Assembly (NCBI RefSeq): GCF_023634805.2 | Contig: NZ_CP106881.1 | Span: 1,054,001 to 1,118,000, forward strand | DNA length: 64,000 nt | Origin: Comamonas endophytica | GTDB taxonomy: Bacteria > Pseudomonadota > Gammaproteobacteria > Burkholderiales > Burkholderiaceae_C | Reading direction: 5' to 3' | In this document: positions 15,901-26,812 of the stretch, in pieces | Layout: every line of letters starts with the position of its first letter | Position numbering within the stretch: the first letter of the stretch is position 1 | Made by a program: the position numbers and the translations under genes | Notes under the pieces: model-generated | Told to the model about the DNA's origin: nothing | Databases searched by the model: none | What the model saw: only the letters and a program-made list of their open reading frames with translations

Positions 15901-16914
15901 TCAATCAAACATCTGCAAGCTGACCCAGTAAGCAATGGACGCCACGAACGCACTTGCCGGAATCGTCAGCACCCAGGCCCAGACGATATTGCCGGCCACG
16001 CCCCAGCGCACGGCGCTGGCGCGCTGGGTGGAGCCCACGCCGACGATGGCGCCGGTGATGGTGTGCGTGGTCGAGACCGGCACGCCCAGCGCGGTGGCGA
16101 TGAACAGCGTCAGCGCACCGCCGCTTTCGGCGCAGAAGCCGCCCACGGGCTTGAGCTTGGTGATCTTCTGGCCCATGGTCTTGACGATGCGCCAGCCGCC
16201 GAACATCGTTCCCAGGCCGATGGCCACATAGCAGGAAACGATGGTCCAGGTCGGCGGTGCGGCGTCGCTGACGCTGGTGTAGCCGGTGGCGATCAGCAGC
16301 AGCCAGATGATGCCGATGGTCTTTTGCGCGTCATTGCCGCCATGGCCCAGGCTGTAGGCGCCGGCCGAGACCAGCTGCAGCCGGCGGAACCACTTGTCCA
16401 CCTTGCTGGGCCGCGCGCGGCGGAAGATCCAGGCCACGACCACCATCATCAGCGAGCCCAGCAGGTAGCCCAGCAGCGGCGAGACGAAGATGAAGGCCAC
16501 GGTTTTCCAGATGCCACTGGCAATCAGCGCGCCGGCACCGGCCTTGGCAATGACCGCGCCCACGATGCCGCCGATCAGCGCATGCGAGGAGCTGCTGGGA
16601 ATGCCGTAGTACCAGGTGATCAGGTTCCAGGCGATGGCGCCGACCAGCGCGCCGAAGACCACGTGGGTGTCGACGATGCCTGGCTGCACGATGCCCTTGC
16701 CGACCGTCGCGGCCACGCTCAGGTGGAACACGAAGATCGCGATGACATTGAAGAAGGCGGCAAACACCACGGCCTGCGCCGGCTTGAGCACGCCGGTCGA
16801 GACGACGGTGGCGATCGAGTTGGCCGCGTCATGAAAGCCGTTCATGAAATCGAACAGCAGGGCCAGCGCCACCAGCAGGACCACGACCCAGAGGGCGGCT
16901 TGTACGGTTTCCAT
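15901..16914 (-). CDS. pit: PiT-family inorganic phosphate transporter
   Basis: Low-affinity, cation-coupled phosphate permease of 337 residues with about ten hydrophobic segments. Both PiT signature repeats are present: FDFMNGFHDAANSIATVV near the N-terminus and GGNDAQKTIGI in the second half, plus the loops GIPSSSSHALIGGIVGA and GVPVSTTHTITGAIVG. It lies 21 bp downstream of the DUF47 gene, a pairing conserved in many bacteria. Confidence 0.95.
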   Translation of the reverse strand: METVQAALWVVVLLVALALLFDFMNGFHDAANSIATVVSTGVLKPAQAVVFAAFFNVIAIFVFHLSVAATVGKGIVQPGIVDTHVVFGALVGAIAWNLITWYYGIPSSSSHALIGGIVGAVIAKAGAGALIASGIWKTVAFIFVSPLLGYLLGSLMMVVVAWIFRRARPSKVDKWFRRLQLVSAGAYSLGHGGNDAQKTIGIIWLLLIATGYTSVSDAAPPTWTIVSCYVAIGLGTMFGGWRIVKTMGQKITKLKPVGGFCAESGGALTLFIATALGVPVSTTHTITGAIVGVGSTQRASAVRWGVAGNIVWAWVLTIPASAFVASIAYWVSLQMFD

Positions 16915-16935
16915 TGCGTCGGGACTCCGGCCGGA

Positions 16936-17583
16936 TCAGGAATTCTCGAGGACGATGCCCTCGATCTGGTTGGCCACGTCCTCGCACCTGTCGGTGATGG
17001 TCTCGAGCAGTTCGTAGATCGCCTTGAGCTTGAGGACTTCGCGCACATCGGGCTCTTCACGGAACAGCTTGCTCATGGCCGCGCGCATCACGCGGTCGGC
17101 GTCCGACTCGAGACGGTCGATTTCCTCGCAGGTCTTGAGCGCGGCTTCGGCCGTGCCGGTATCGGAGATGCGGTCGAGCAGCTTGACGGCATCGCGCACG
17201 CGCTCGCAGCACTTGACGCTTAGGTCGGTGAGGCGCGTGATCTCATCTGTCATATGACGCACGTCATACAGCGCCATGGTCTCGGCCGAATCCTGGATCA
17301 GGTCGGCGACGTCGTCCATGGTGTTGATCAGCGCGTGGATATGCTCGCGGTCCAGCGGCGTGATGAAGGTCTTGTGCAGCGCCTTGTTGACATCGTGCGT
17401 CACGCGGTCGGCGGCGCGCTCGGCGTTGTCCACGTCCTGGTTGAACTTCTCGCGCAGATGGGGATCGTTGTAATTTGCCACCAGCTGCGAGAACGCATGC
17501 GCCGCTTCGACGATGCGGTCGGCGTGGTGGTTGAACATTTCAAAAAAATTACCTTCGCGTGGCAGCAGCTTGGCAAATAGCAT
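16936..17583 (-). CDS. DUF47/PhoU-like regulator of phosphate transport
   Basis: A 215-residue all-helical protein of the DUF47 (TIGR00153-type) family, related to PhoU and usually encoded beside PiT transporters, whose activity it is thought to control. The start at ATG 17581-17583 (MLFAKLLPREGNFFEMF) fits the family. PhoU-like metal-binding helices are seen at DVDNAERAADRVTHDV and EIDRLESDADRVMRAAMSKL. It is the first gene of the DUF47-pit pair. Confidence 0.93.
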   Translation of the reverse strand: MLFAKLLPREGNFFEMFNHHADRIVEAAHAFSQLVANYNDPHLREKFNQDVDNAERAADRVTHDVNKALHKTFITPLDREHIHALINTMDDVADLIQDSAETMALYDVRHMTDEITRLTDLSVKCCERVRDAVKLLDRISDTGTAEAALKTCEEIDRLESDADRVMRAAMSKLFREEPDVREVLKLKAIYELLETITDRCEDVANQIEGIVLENS

Positions 17584-17923
17584 GGGTTTCCTTAACCAGG
17601 GTTCTGGAACACGCAGGCAAACAGGGTTGAAGGCCTGCCGCGTCAACCGGGCGAAGTGTACTCTCGCCTATGTAACCGCTTTGTAATCGGACGCATCCGT
17701 CACGAATCGAGTCACTTGCAGGCGCTGCCCGCCCGCCGGTGCGAGCTGCCAAAGCCAGGCCGGCTGCGGGGTGCAGCGCTGAGACGGAAAACCAGCAGGT
17801 GGAATTTTTTTGTGTGCAAATGCAGCGGAACTGCGCCAAACACCCTGGCGGCGGCCGGCTTCGCGACACCCACCTTCGGCGAATTCAAAAACCTGTCATA
17901 TGCGCGCAACGCTGCGCAATGAC
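17584..17923. other. 340-bp intergenic region upstream of the DUF47-pit pair
   Basis: No supported gene. It contains the DUF47-pit promoter region (minus strand) and, at the other end, the 3' flank of rarA, since transcription of rarA and DUF47 runs in the same direction. A TGTAA pair with 11-bp spacing at 17671-17686 may be a Pho-type box. No clear terminator for rarA was seen. Confidence 0.5.
17671..17688 (-). promoter_or_regulatory. Possible Pho-box-like direct repeat
   Basis: TGTAA occurs at 17671-17675 and 17682-17686, exactly 11 bp apart; on the coding strand of the DUF47-pit pair this reads TTACAAAGCGGTTACA. PhoB binds direct repeats with 11-bp periodicity (consensus CTGTCAT, also CTTACAT). 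It lies about 90 bp upstream of the DUF47 start. Only weakly supported. Confidence 0.3.
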
Positions 17924-19228
17924 CTATTTGCCGCCTGCCTCTTCGTCCCACTGGCGCAGCTGCGCCAGCTTCTCGCCGATCTTGCCCTCGAGGCCGCGCG
18001 GCACCGGGTTGTACCAGCGCGGCTCGGGCATGCCCTCGGGCAGATAGGTCTCGCCAGCGGCATAGGCATTGGGCTCGTCATGCGCATAGCGGTACTCGTG
18101 GCCGTAGCCCAGCTCCTTCATCAGCTTGGTCGGCGCATTGCGCAGGTGCACCGGCACCTCGCGGCTCTTGTCCTGCTTCACGAAGGCCCGCGCCTTGTTG
18201 TAGGCGTTGTAGCCGGCGTTGCTCTTGGCGGCAATGGCCAGGTAGATCACCGCCTGCCCCAGCGCCAGTTCGCCCTCGGGCGAACCCAGACGTTCATAGG
18301 TCAGCGCCGCGTCATTGGCGATCTGCATCGCGCGCGGGTCGGCCAGGCCGATGTCCTCCCAGGCCATGCGCACGATGCGCCGCGCCAGGTAACGGGCATC
18401 GGCGCCACCATCGAGCATGCGCGTGAGCCAGTACAGCGCGGCATCGGGGTGCGAGCCGCGCACCGACTTGTGCAGCGCCGAGATCTGGTCGTAGAAATTG
18501 TCGCCGCCCTTGTCGAAGCGCCGGCTGTTGAGCGTCAGCGCGTTCTGCAGGAAGTCGGCGGTGATGGCCGTCAGGCCCGAGGCGCGGGCAGCGGTGTTGG
18601 TCTGCTCGAGCAGGTTCAGGAAGCGCCGCGCGTCGCCGTCGGCATAGCCGATCAGCGTGTCGACGGCCAGCTCGTCGAACTGCAGATGGCCCAGCGCGAT
18701 CTCCTGCGCCCGCTTGAGCAGCTGCCGCAGCTCCTCGTCGGTGAGCGACTTCAGCACATAGACCTGGGCGCGCGACAGCAGCGCCGAGTTCACCTCGAAC
18801 GAGGGGTTCTCGGTGGTCGCGCCGATGAAGGTCACCAGGCCGCTTTCGGCATAGGGCAGCAGCGCATCCTGCTGGGACTTGTTGAAGCGGTGGATCTCGT
18901 CGACGAACAGGATGGTGTGCTTGCCCAGCGCCAGGTTCTGCTGCGCCAGCTCCATCGAGGCGCGGATGTCCTTGACCCCGGAGAACACGGCCGACAGCGC
19001 GATGAACTCGCACTTGAAGGCCGTGGCCGTGAGCCGCGCCAGCGTGGTCTTGCCGACGCCCGGCGGGCCCCAGAAGATCATCGAGTGCGGCTTGCCCGAC
19101 TGGAAGGCCAGGCGCAGCGGCTTGCCCTCGCCCAGCAGATGCGACTGGCCCACCACCTCGTCCAGCGTGCGCGGCCGCAGGGCTTCCGCAAGGGGGGCGA
19201 CAGGCTCCTGCGCGAAAAGATCAGGCAT
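17924..19228 (-). CDS. rarA: Replication-associated recombination protein A (RarA/MgsA)
   Basis: AAA+ ATPase of 434 residues acting at stalled replication forks, related to clamp loaders and Mgs1/WRNIP1. Walker A GPPGVGKT is at residues 54-61, and the Walker B region [18 protein letters not shown] and sensor 1 [20 protein letters not shown] are present. The C-terminal family domain includes [20 protein letters not shown]. It is the last gene of ftsK-lolA-rarA, the order known in E. coli, 39 bp after lolA. Confidence 0.97.
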   Translation of the reverse strand: MPDLFAQEPVAPLAEALRPRTLDEVVGQSHLLGEGKPLRLAFQSGKPHSMIFWGPPGVGKTTLARLTATAFKCEFIALSAVFSGVKDIRASMELAQQNLALGKHTILFVDEIHRFNKSQQDALLPYAESGLVTFIGATTENPSFEVNSALLSRAQVYVLKSLTDEELRQLLKRAQEIALGHLQFDELAVDTLIGYADGDARRFLNLLEQTNTAARASGLTAITADFLQNALTLNSRRFDKGGDNFYDQISALHKSVRGSHPDAALYWLTRMLDGGADARYLARRIVRMAWEDIGLADPRAMQIANDAALTYERLGSPEGELALGQAVIYLAIAAKSNAGYNAYNKARAFVKQDKSREVPVHLRNAPTKLMKELGYGHEYRYAHDEPNAYAAGETYLPEGMPEPRWYNPVPRGLEGKIGEKLAQLRQWDEEAGGK

Positions 19229-19267
19229 GGCTAGTCTCCTGGCGCGGGAGCCCTGGAACGCGCCGGT

Positions 19268-19900
19268 TCAAGGCGTCAATACATCGGCCCCCTTGGGCGC
19301 GACGAACCTGAAGGTTTCGGCGGGCAGGCTGGCGCTGGTCTGCACGTTGGTGAAGCGCATCAGCGAGCGCTGGCCGAAGCTGTCGATCATGTCGATGGCC
19401 GCGAGCTTCTCGCCGGCAAAGCCCACGCGCACGCTCTGCAGCTGGCCGTCCCTGGCCTTGGGCACGGCCAGCACCCATTCCAGGCCGTCCTGGTCGGGCG
19501 CGGCCTTGAGGTCGAAATCGGCGCGCAGCGCCTGCACGTTGGCGGCCGAGGCCAGGATCGCGGCCGGCGTGGCGTCCAGCACCTTGGCCTGGGCGCGCTG
19601 CGTGACCTGGTTCAGGTCGGCGTCGTACATCCACAGCGTCTTGCCATCGGCCACGATCAGCTGCTCGAAGGGCTTGCGGTAGTCGAACTTGAAACGGCCC
19701 GGGCGCTGGAAGGAGAATTCGCCGCTCGAGGTCTTGCTGCGCGCCGCCTGGCCATCCTTGGCCGGCGAGGTCACGGTCTGGGTGAACTCGGCGCGGCCGG
19801 CCTGGGCGCCCTGCATGAAGGCCTCGAGGCGTTGCAGCCCGTCGGCGCTGGCCAGGCCGGCGCCGGCCATGAGCACGATACCTGTCAAAAATCGCTTCAT
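19268..19900 (-). CDS. lolA: Outer-membrane lipoprotein carrier LolA
   Basis: Periplasmic chaperone that carries lipoproteins from LolCDE to LolB. It has 210 residues from ATG 19898-19900, with a signal peptide [19 protein letters not shown]. Family signatures include [20 protein letters not shown] and [16 protein letters not shown]. It lies between ftsK (27 bp) and rarA. Its partners lolC and lolD are also in the window, at 55523-57452. Confidence 0.96.
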   Translation of the reverse strand: MKRFLTGIVLMAGAGLASADGLQRLEAFMQGAQAGRAEFTQTVTSPAKDGQAARSKTSSGEFSFQRPGRFKFDYRKPFEQLIVADGKTLWMYDADLNQVTQRAQAKVLDATPAAILASAANVQALRADFDLKAAPDQDGLEWVLAVPKARDGQLQSVRVGFAGEKLAAIDMIDSFGQRSLMRFTNVQTSASLPAETFRFVAPKGADVLTP

Positions 19901-19927
19901 AAATTCTCCATCCAAAGGCGCGAGGGA

Positions 19928-22264
19928 CTAGTCGTTGCGGGCCGGCACCAGCACTTCGCGCTGGCCGCTGGTGGTCAATGCACTCACCAGCCCGGCTTTC
20001 TCCATGTCTTCCAGCAGGCGCGCCGAGCGGTTGTAACCGATGCGCAGCTTGCGCTGCACGTACGAGATGCTGGCCTTGCGGTCCTTGAGGACCACTTCGA
20101 CCGCCTGGTCGTACATGGGGTCCTTTTCGCCGCTTTCACCCCCCTCGCCACCACTTTCGCCATCGCCATCGACGACGCCGCCCTCGAGGACGCCCTCGAT
20201 GTAGTCGGGCTCGCCCTGCTCCTTGAGGTAATCGACGACGCGGTGCACCTCCTCGTCGCTCACGAACGCGCCATGCACGCGGATCGGCAAGCCGGTGCCG
20301 CTGGCCATGTAGAGCATGTCGCCCATGCCCAGCAGCGCCTCGGCGCCCATCTGGTCGAGCACGGTGCGGCTGTCGATCTTGCTGCTGACCTGGAAGGCGA
20401 TGCGCGTCGGGATGTTGGCCTTGATCAGGCCGGTGATCACGTCCACGCTGGGACGCTGGGTCGCCAGGATCAGGTGGATGCCGGCGGCGCGCGCCTTCTG
20501 CGCCAGGCGCGCGATCAGTTCCTCGATCTTCTTGCCGACCACCATCATCAGGTCGGCCAGCTCGTCGATGACGATCACGATGTGCGGCAGGCGGTCCAGC
20601 GGCTCGGGCGACTCGGGCGTGAGGCTGAAGGGGTTGTAGATGAAGCTTTCGCCGGCCTTGGCTTCGTCGATCTTCGCGTTGTAGCCCGCGAGGTTGCGCA
20701 CGCCCAGCTTGCTCATCAGCTTGTAGCGGCGCTCCATCTCGGCCACGCACCAGGTCAGGCCGTTGGCCGCCTGCTTCATGTCGGTGACCACGGGGCACAG
20801 CAGGTGCGGAATGCCCTCGTAGACCGACATCTCCAGCATCTTCGGGTCGATCATCAGCAGGCGCACGTCGCGCGCCTCGGCCTTGTAGAGCAGCGACAGG
20901 ATCATGGCGTTGATCCCCACCGACTTGCCCGAGCCGGTCGTGCCCGCGACCAGCACGTGCGGCATCTTGGCCAGGTCGGCGACGACCGGGTTGCCGACGA
21001 TGTCCTTGCCCAGCCCCATGGTCAGCATGCTCTTGGCCTCGTGGTAGACCTTCGAGCCGAGCACCTCGGACAGGCGGATCGACTGGCGCTTGGCGTTGGG
21101 CAGCTCGAGCGCCATGTAGTTCTTGCCGGGGATGGTCTCCACCACGCGCACCGACACCAGCGACAGCGAGCGCGCGAGGTCCTTGCCCAGGCCCACCACC
21201 TGCGCGCCCTTGACGCCCGTGGCCGGCTCGATCTCGTAGCGCGTGATCACCGGGCCGGGCATGGCCGCCACCACGCGCACCTCGACGCCGAAGTCCTTGA
21301 GCTTCTTCTCGATCATGCGGCTGGTCATCTCCAGCGTGTCGGCCGAGACGGTCTCCTGGCGCTGCTGCGCGGCGTCCAGCAGCTCCACCTGCGGCAGCCT
21401 GGTGTCGGGCAGCTCGTGGAACACCGGCTTGTGCTTTTCCTTGGTCACGCGCTCGCTGGGCGCCACCGCGGACGCCACCAGAGGCTCCACGACCGGCTCG
21501 ATGATCTTGATCGGCAGCGGATGGCTTTCGACGCTCTCGATGCGCTCTTCCTGCACGTCGACCTGGCGCGCGCGCGCGGCCTTGCGGCCCACGGCGACGT
21601 CCTTGGCCTTCTCGTGCCGGGCCCGGCCCACGCGCACCATCGAATAGATGCGCCCGCCCAGGCGCTCGGCGAGCTGTCCCCAGGAAAAGCCGAACACCAG
21701 CGCCGCGCCCAACACCAACAGGATGATGCCGGCCAGGCCCGAGCCGGTGAAGCCCAGCCACTGCATGGCGCCCAGGCCGAACACATAGCCGATCACCCCG
21801 CCCGCATGCCCGGGCAGCAGCGACTCGAAGCGGTACATGCGCGACCACTCGAGCGCGGTACTGGCCAGCACCAGCAGCGCCAGCCCGCCCCAGAAGCGCA
21901 GGCGCCGCTGCCACAGCGGCTCGGCCGGCGCCACGCCGCCGCGCGTCCAGCGCAGCAGCGAGGCAAACCAGTTGGCGCCGGCAGCCAGCACCAGCCACCA
22001 GACCGAGAAGCCAAAGCCGAAATAGCAGGTGTCCGCGAGCCAGGCACCGGATCGGCCGACCCAGTTGTGCACCCACTGGCCCTGCACGGCGCCCGAGGTC
22101 GACCAGGCGGCATCCTCCGGGGAGTAGCTCAGCAGCGACAGAAGCAGGAACACCAGTGCCAGCAGCCCCGCGATGAGGCTGACCTCGTGACCGAAGCGGG
22201 CCAGGCCGGTGCGGGGGGACGATTTCCCTGAGGGACCGTTCAGGGCATTCAATGAGTAAGTCAT
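19928..22264 (-). CDS. ftsK: DNA translocase FtsK
   Basis: Septal DNA pump that segregates chromosome termini and activates XerCD at dif. The 778-residue form is of the shorter, SpoIIIE-like type. The start ATG 22262-22264 ([10 protein letters not shown]) is chosen over upstream extensions, which lie in promoter-like DNA. Four or so membrane helices span about 25-190, followed by a short linker, the motor domain with Walker A GTTGSGKS near residue 440 and Walker [13 protein letters not shown], and a C-terminal winged-helix gamma domain ([20 protein letters not shown]) that reads KOPS sites. First gene of ftsK-lolA-rarA; divergent from trxB. Confidence 0.97.
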   Translation of the reverse strand: MTYSLNALNGPSGKSSPRTGLARFGHEVSLIAGLLALVFLLLSLLSYSPEDAAWSTSGAVQGQWVHNWVGRSGAWLADTCYFGFGFSVWWLVLAAGANWFASLLRWTRGGVAPAEPLWQRRLRFWGGLALLVLASTALEWSRMYRFESLLPGHAGGVIGYVFGLGAMQWLGFTGSGLAGIILLVLGAALVFGFSWGQLAERLGGRIYSMVRVGRARHEKAKDVAVGRKAARARQVDVQEERIESVESHPLPIKIIEPVVEPLVASAVAPSERVTKEKHKPVFHELPDTRLPQVELLDAAQQRQETVSADTLEMTSRMIEKKLKDFGVEVRVVAAMPGPVITRYEIEPATGVKGAQVVGLGKDLARSLSLVSVRVVETIPGKNYMALELPNAKRQSIRLSEVLGSKVYHEAKSMLTMGLGKDIVGNPVVADLAKMPHVLVAGTTGSGKSVGINAMILSLLYKAEARDVRLLMIDPKMLEMSVYEGIPHLLCPVVTDMKQAANGLTWCVAEMERRYKLMSKLGVRNLAGYNAKIDEAKAGESFIYNPFSLTPESPEPLDRLPHIVIVIDELADLMMVVGKKIEELIARLAQKARAAGIHLILATQRPSVDVITGLIKANIPTRIAFQVSSKIDSRTVLDQMGAEALLGMGDMLYMASGTGLPIRVHGAFVSDEEVHRVVDYLKEQGEPDYIEGVLEGGVVDGDGESGGEGGESGEKDPMYDQAVEVVLKDRKASISYVQRKLRIGYNRSARLLEDMEKAGLVSALTTSGQREVLVPARND

Positions 22265-22336
22265 ACGCAGGTGGAAGCTTACCCCACCGCCCGTAGGCGG
22301 ATGGGAAACGCCGTGTCGGCCAAGGCAGACACTTGA

Positions 22337-23446
<1,110 letters not shown>

Positions 23447-23481
23447 GGTCTTTCACAAAGGCTTCTTTGGACAGCGTTGCC

Positions 23482-23487
23482 TATAAT
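23482..23487 (+). promoter_or_regulatory. Consensus -10 hexamer upstream of rpmB
   Basis: A perfect TATAAT lies 156 bp upstream of the rpmB start in the trxB-rpmB gap. No good -35 hexamer lies at the usual 16-18 bp spacing, so this is only a candidate promoter for the rpmB-rpmG pair. Confidence 0.4.
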
Positions 23488-23642
23488 CTCAGGCTTTGCT
23501 GAATTTGCGTGCGTCCTTGGGGCGCTCCGGCTTTGGCGACGGGTTACCGCCACCCGGATTCTGGCGAGGTGAGGCCATGGGCACGGCCCGCGTTTGCGGG
23601 GTTTCGGTGCACATGGCTGTATAAGACTATCGGAGTGTCCTC

Positions 23643-23876
23643 ATGGCACGCGTATGTGATGTAACGGGCAAGAAGCCCATGGTGGGAAACAACGTTTCCC
23701 ACGCCAACAACAAGACCAAGCGCCGTTTCCTGCCCAACCTGCAGTACCGCCGTTTCTGGGTCGAGACCGAGAACCGCTGGGTGCGTCTGCGCGTCTCCAG
23801 CGCTGCTCTGCGCCTGATCGACAAGAACGGTATCGACGCCGTGCTCGCAGACCTGCGTGCCCGTGGCCAAGCCTAA
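23643..23876 (+). CDS. rpmB: 50S ribosomal protein L28
   Basis: L28 of 77 residues beginning [20 protein letters not shown], with the conserved [17 protein letters not shown] segment. It is followed 20 bp later by rpmG, the usual arrangement. A GGAGTG sequence precedes the start codon. Confidence 0.98.
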   Translation: MARVCDVTGKKPMVGNNVSHANNKTKRRFLPNLQYRRFWVETENRWVRLRVSSAALRLIDKNGIDAVLADLRARGQA

Positions 23877-23896
23877 TTCCCTGAAGGAGAAACAAC

Positions 23897-24067
23897 ATGG
23901 CATCCAAAGGCGGACGCGACAAGATCAAGCTGGAATCCACTGCGGGTACCGGCCACTTCTACACCACCACCAAGAACAAGAAGACAATGCCTGAAAAGAT
24001 GTTGATCATGAAGTTCGACCCCAAGGCTCGCAAGCATGTCGAGTACAAGGAAATGAAGCTCAAGTAA
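23897..24067 (+). CDS. rpmG: 50S ribosomal protein L33
   Basis: L33 of 56 residues, starting at ATG 23897 with AAGGAGA a few bases upstream and ending at TAA 24065-24067. The sequence starts [20 protein letters not shown] and contains the conserved YTTTKNKK and [14 protein letters not shown] segments. The zinc-ribbon Cys pairs are absent, so this is the Cys-less form. Co-transcribed with rpmB and followed by a terminator. Confidence 0.97.
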   Translation: MASKGGRDKIKLESTAGTGHFYTTTKNKKTMPEKMLIMKFDPKARKHVEYKEMKLK

Positions 24068-24108
24068 GCTTCCATAGGATCTGCGGCCCGCGCCGCGGAC
24101 TTCCGCTT

Positions 24109-24136
24109 GAAAAGGACACCTCGGTGTCCTTTTTTC
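24109..24136 (+). terminator. Rho-independent terminator after rpmG
   Basis: AAAAGGACACC and GGTGTCCTTTT are complementary around a minimal loop and end in a T-run (TTTTTT). It lies about 45 bp after the rpmG stop and ends the rpmBG transcript. Confidence 0.85.
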
Positions 24137-24319
24137 GTTCCTGCCTGCCGGTTGCTGACCGTGCCCTCTCGTGGCCCATCAGCCACATCCGCGCCTCTGG
24201 CTGGCTTGGGATGGGAACCAAGGCCCGATTGCCGCCGCAACCAAGTGAGCGCACACTGTCTTGGTGGCAGCCATGGCATGGGATGGTCCCGCTTGGCTAT
24301 AGCCACCTGCGGAGCGCCC

Positions 24320-25489
24320 ATGAAACGCTACATCACGCTGAAGTACGAATTTCAAAGACGCATCAGCAAAAGGGAACTCGACACCGGCGTGTATTCGCTG
24401 GTGCATGCCCGGCCTCTGCTGTCCGTCGAGAATCTGTCCGAGCGCGCAGTGAGCGAACTCAAGGCCGATCCCCAGATACAGATGGTGGTGCCGACCATGC
24501 CTCTGCGGCTGATTTCTCCCGTGGCCGGGGACTCGCTGTCGCTGACCGGCAACTGGGGCATCAGGGCGGTGCGCGCGGACAAGAGTCAGTATGACGGCAG
24601 TGGCGTCTGCGTGGCGGTGCTGGACACGGGCATCGATACCGACCACCCGGCATTTGCCGGCATGAAGCTGATAGAGGAGGACTTCAGCGACCATGGCAAT
24701 GGCGACCGCAACGGCCATGGCACCCATTGCGCAGGCACCTTTTTCGGCCGCAACGATAACGGACGGCGCATAGGCATTGCGCGCGGCGTGGAACGCGCGC
24801 TGATAGGCAAGGTGCTGGGCGATGACGGCGTGGGCCAGTCCGAGATGATCTTCAAGGCGCTGGCCTGGGCCATGGAACAGCATGCCGACATCGTCTCGAT
24901 GTCGCTGGGCTTCGATTTTCCCGGCATGATCACGCGCCTCACGGAAGAAGGCTGGCCGCTGACGCTGGCGACGTCGACGGCCTTGGAGGCCTATGGCAGC
25001 AATCTGCGCATGTTCGATGCGCTCATGGCGGTGTTCAAGGCGCAGGCGGCCTTTGGCGTCGCGCCGCTGGTGATTTCCGCGGCCGGCAACGAAAGCCGGC
25101 GCGACATCAGGTCCGACTACCGCGTTGCGGTGTCGCTGCCGGCCGGCGCCGAGGATGTGGTTTCCGTTGCCGCGGTCGGCCGCCACGATGGCAAGTTCAA
25201 GGTCGCCGAGTTCTCCAATGCCCAGGCCCTGCTGGCTGCGCCCGGCGTGGACATCACCTCGGCCTGGCCCGGCGGCGGGCTGCGCACCATCAGCGGCACC
25301 AGCATGGCCTGCCCGCATGTGTCGGGTGTGGCTGCGCTGTGGTGGCAGTTCCTGCGCGAGACGGACATCAAGCCCACCGCGCGCAACGTGGCGGCGCGGC
25401 TGATCTCGAATGCGCGCAAGAATGTGTTCGTGCCCCACACCGACGAAGCCGACGTGGGCCAGGGTCTGGTCACCGCTCCCTTGCCCTAG
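24320..25489 (+). CDS. S8 (subtilisin-like) serine protease without a signal peptide
   Basis: A 389-residue subtilase. The start ATG 24320 has GGAG 5 bp upstream; a longer open frame exists upstream but covers the rpmG terminator. Catalytic residues are visible: D102 (VAVLDTGIDTDHP), H133 (NGHGTHCAGTFFG) and S328 (SGTSMACPHVSG), with oxyanion-hole Asn in ISAAGNESR. Residues 1-70 (MKRYITLKYEFQRRISKREL onward) may be a short propeptide-like domain. No hydrophobic leader is seen, so either the enzyme is intracellular or export uses another route. Convergent with desA; the two genes overlap by 4 bp at their stops. Substrate unknown. Confidence 0.9.
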   Translation: MKRYITLKYEFQRRISKRELDTGVYSLVHARPLLSVENLSERAVSELKADPQIQMVVPTMPLRLISPVAGDSLSLTGNWGIRAVRADKSQYDGSGVCVAVLDTGIDTDHPAFAGMKLIEEDFSDHGNGDRNGHGTHCAGTFFGRNDNGRRIGIARGVERALIGKVLGDDGVGQSEMIFKALAWAMEQHADIVSMSLGFDFPGMITRLTEEGWPLTLATSTALEAYGSNLRMFDALMAVFKAQAAFGVAPLVISAAGNESRRDIRSDYRVAVSLPAGAEDVVSVAAVGRHDGKFKVAEFSNAQALLAAPGVDITSAWPGGGLRTISGTSMACPHVSGVAALWWQFLRETDIKPTARNVAARLISNARKNVFVPHTDEADVGQGLVTAPLP

Positions 25490-26709
25490 CGCTGCACGGC
25501 GCGCAGCGCCAGCGAGAACTCCTGCAGCATGCGGATGTTGCTGGCCTCGGCCTTGCGGCACCAGGCGCGCAGTTCGGCCGTGAGCTGCTCGCGCGTGTGC
25601 GAGGTGTTGAGCCACAGCTGGCGCAGCTCCTCGCGCATGGTCAGCATCTGGTCGAGCACCGGATGCGCGGCGCATACCTGCGCCAGCTCGGCCCGCGCGT
25701 GCTGCGGCAGCCGCTCCTGGTCGCGCACCAGCCAGCGGCGCACCTGCCGCAGCCGCGAGACCTCATCGCGATGGGCCTGGCGCGCCTTCAGGCCCTGGAC
25801 CTCTGCCCTGCAGGCCGCGCGCAGGCCGCGCGCATAGCGCGCCATGGCTTCGTAGCGGTGGGTGATCAGCGCCTCGAGCGTGGCCTCGTCGGCCTCGGCG
25901 CGCGGCGCGCCCTCGCGCCAGCGCGGCGGTGTCTTGCGCACCCTGGCCCAGCCCAGGCGCTGCAGCAGCCGGATGTAGAGCCAGCCCACGTCGAATTCAT
26001 GGCGGCGCACCGAGAACCGCGCCGCGGTGGGATAGGTGTGGTGGTTGTTGTGCAGCTCCTCGCCGCCGATCAGCAGGCCCCAGGGCAGGATATTGCGGCT
26101 GGCGTCCTGGACCTCGAAATTGCGGTAGCCCCAGTAATGGCCGACGCCATTGACCACGCCCGCGGCCCAGAACGGTATCCAGGCCATCTGCACGGCCCAC
26201 AGCGCCAGGCCCGCGAAGCCGAACAGCAGCAGCTCCAGCACCAGCAGCAGCGCGATGCCCAGCCCAGGGTAACGGCTGTAGAGGCGGCGCTCGAGCCAGT
26301 CGTCGGGCGTGCCCTGGCCGTAGCTGCGCAGGGTCTGTGCACTGGCGGACTCCCTGCGGTACAGCTCGGCGCCCTGCCAAAGCACCTGGCGCAAACCGCG
26401 CTGCTGCGGGCTGTGCGGGTCTTCGGGTGACTCGCATTTGGCATGGTGCTTGCGATGCACGGCCACCCATTCGCGCGTGACCATGCCGGTGGTCAGCCAC
26501 AGCCAGAAACGGAAGAAATGGGAAGGAACGGGCCCAAGCTCGAGCGCGCGGTGGCTCTGGCAGCGGTGCAGGAAGACCGTAACCGAGATGATGGTCAGAT
26601 GGGTCGTGGCAAGTGCCAAAAGCACCAGCTGCCACCAGGTGAGCGGCCACAGTCCGTGGCCCAGCCATTCAAGCAGTGCGCGCCAGAACGCGCCATCGAA
26701 ATTCCACAT
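25486..26709 (-). CDS. desA: Acyl-lipid delta-9 desaturase, DesA-type
   Basis: Membrane di-iron desaturase of 407 residues that introduces a double bond into fatty acyl chains. The three His boxes are HRCQSH (48-53), HRKHH (85-89) and HNNHH (220-224), among four hydrophobic segments. Length, N-terminus (TTHLTIISVTVFLHR) and the long Arg/Gln-rich helical C-terminal tail (about 275-407) match Pseudomonas DesA. The tail ends with a pattern (AWCRKAEASNIRMLQEFSL) that also resembles the C-terminal part of ISL3-type transposases, which may mislead automated annotation. It overlaps the protease stop by 4 bp. Confidence 0.92.
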   Translation of the reverse strand: MWNFDGAFWRALLEWLGHGLWPLTWWQLVLLALATTHLTIISVTVFLHRCQSHRALELGPVPSHFFRFWLWLTTGMVTREWVAVHRKHHAKCESPEDPHSPQQRGLRQVLWQGAELYRRESASAQTLRSYGQGTPDDWLERRLYSRYPGLGIALLLVLELLLFGFAGLALWAVQMAWIPFWAAGVVNGVGHYWGYRNFEVQDASRNILPWGLLIGGEELHNNHHTYPTAARFSVRRHEFDVGWLYIRLLQRLGWARVRKTPPRWREGAPRAEADEATLEALITHRYEAMARYARGLRAACRAEVQGLKARQAHRDEVSRLRQVRRWLVRDQERLPQHARAELAQVCAAHPVLDQMLTMREELRQLWLNTSHTREQLTAELRAWCRKAEASNIRMLQEFSLALRAVQR

Positions 26710-26812
26710 TGCCGGCCCCCGCGCCTAAAAGGCGGTGCTTCATTCTAGGGCCTCGCACTTGCACGATGGCTACCGATTACCCGCACTTACAGGTAATTGG
26801 TAACCACTGGCT

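Noticed and set aside
24107..24319. N-terminal extension of the S8 protease
   Set aside because: It covers the rpmG terminator and lacks a ribosome-binding site; GGAG precedes the ATG at 24320.
25486..25900. Transposase remnant fused to the desaturase
   Set aside because: The C-terminal tail resembles the end of ISL3-type transposases, but the same tail is present in functional Pseudomonas DesA, so it belongs to the desaturase family.
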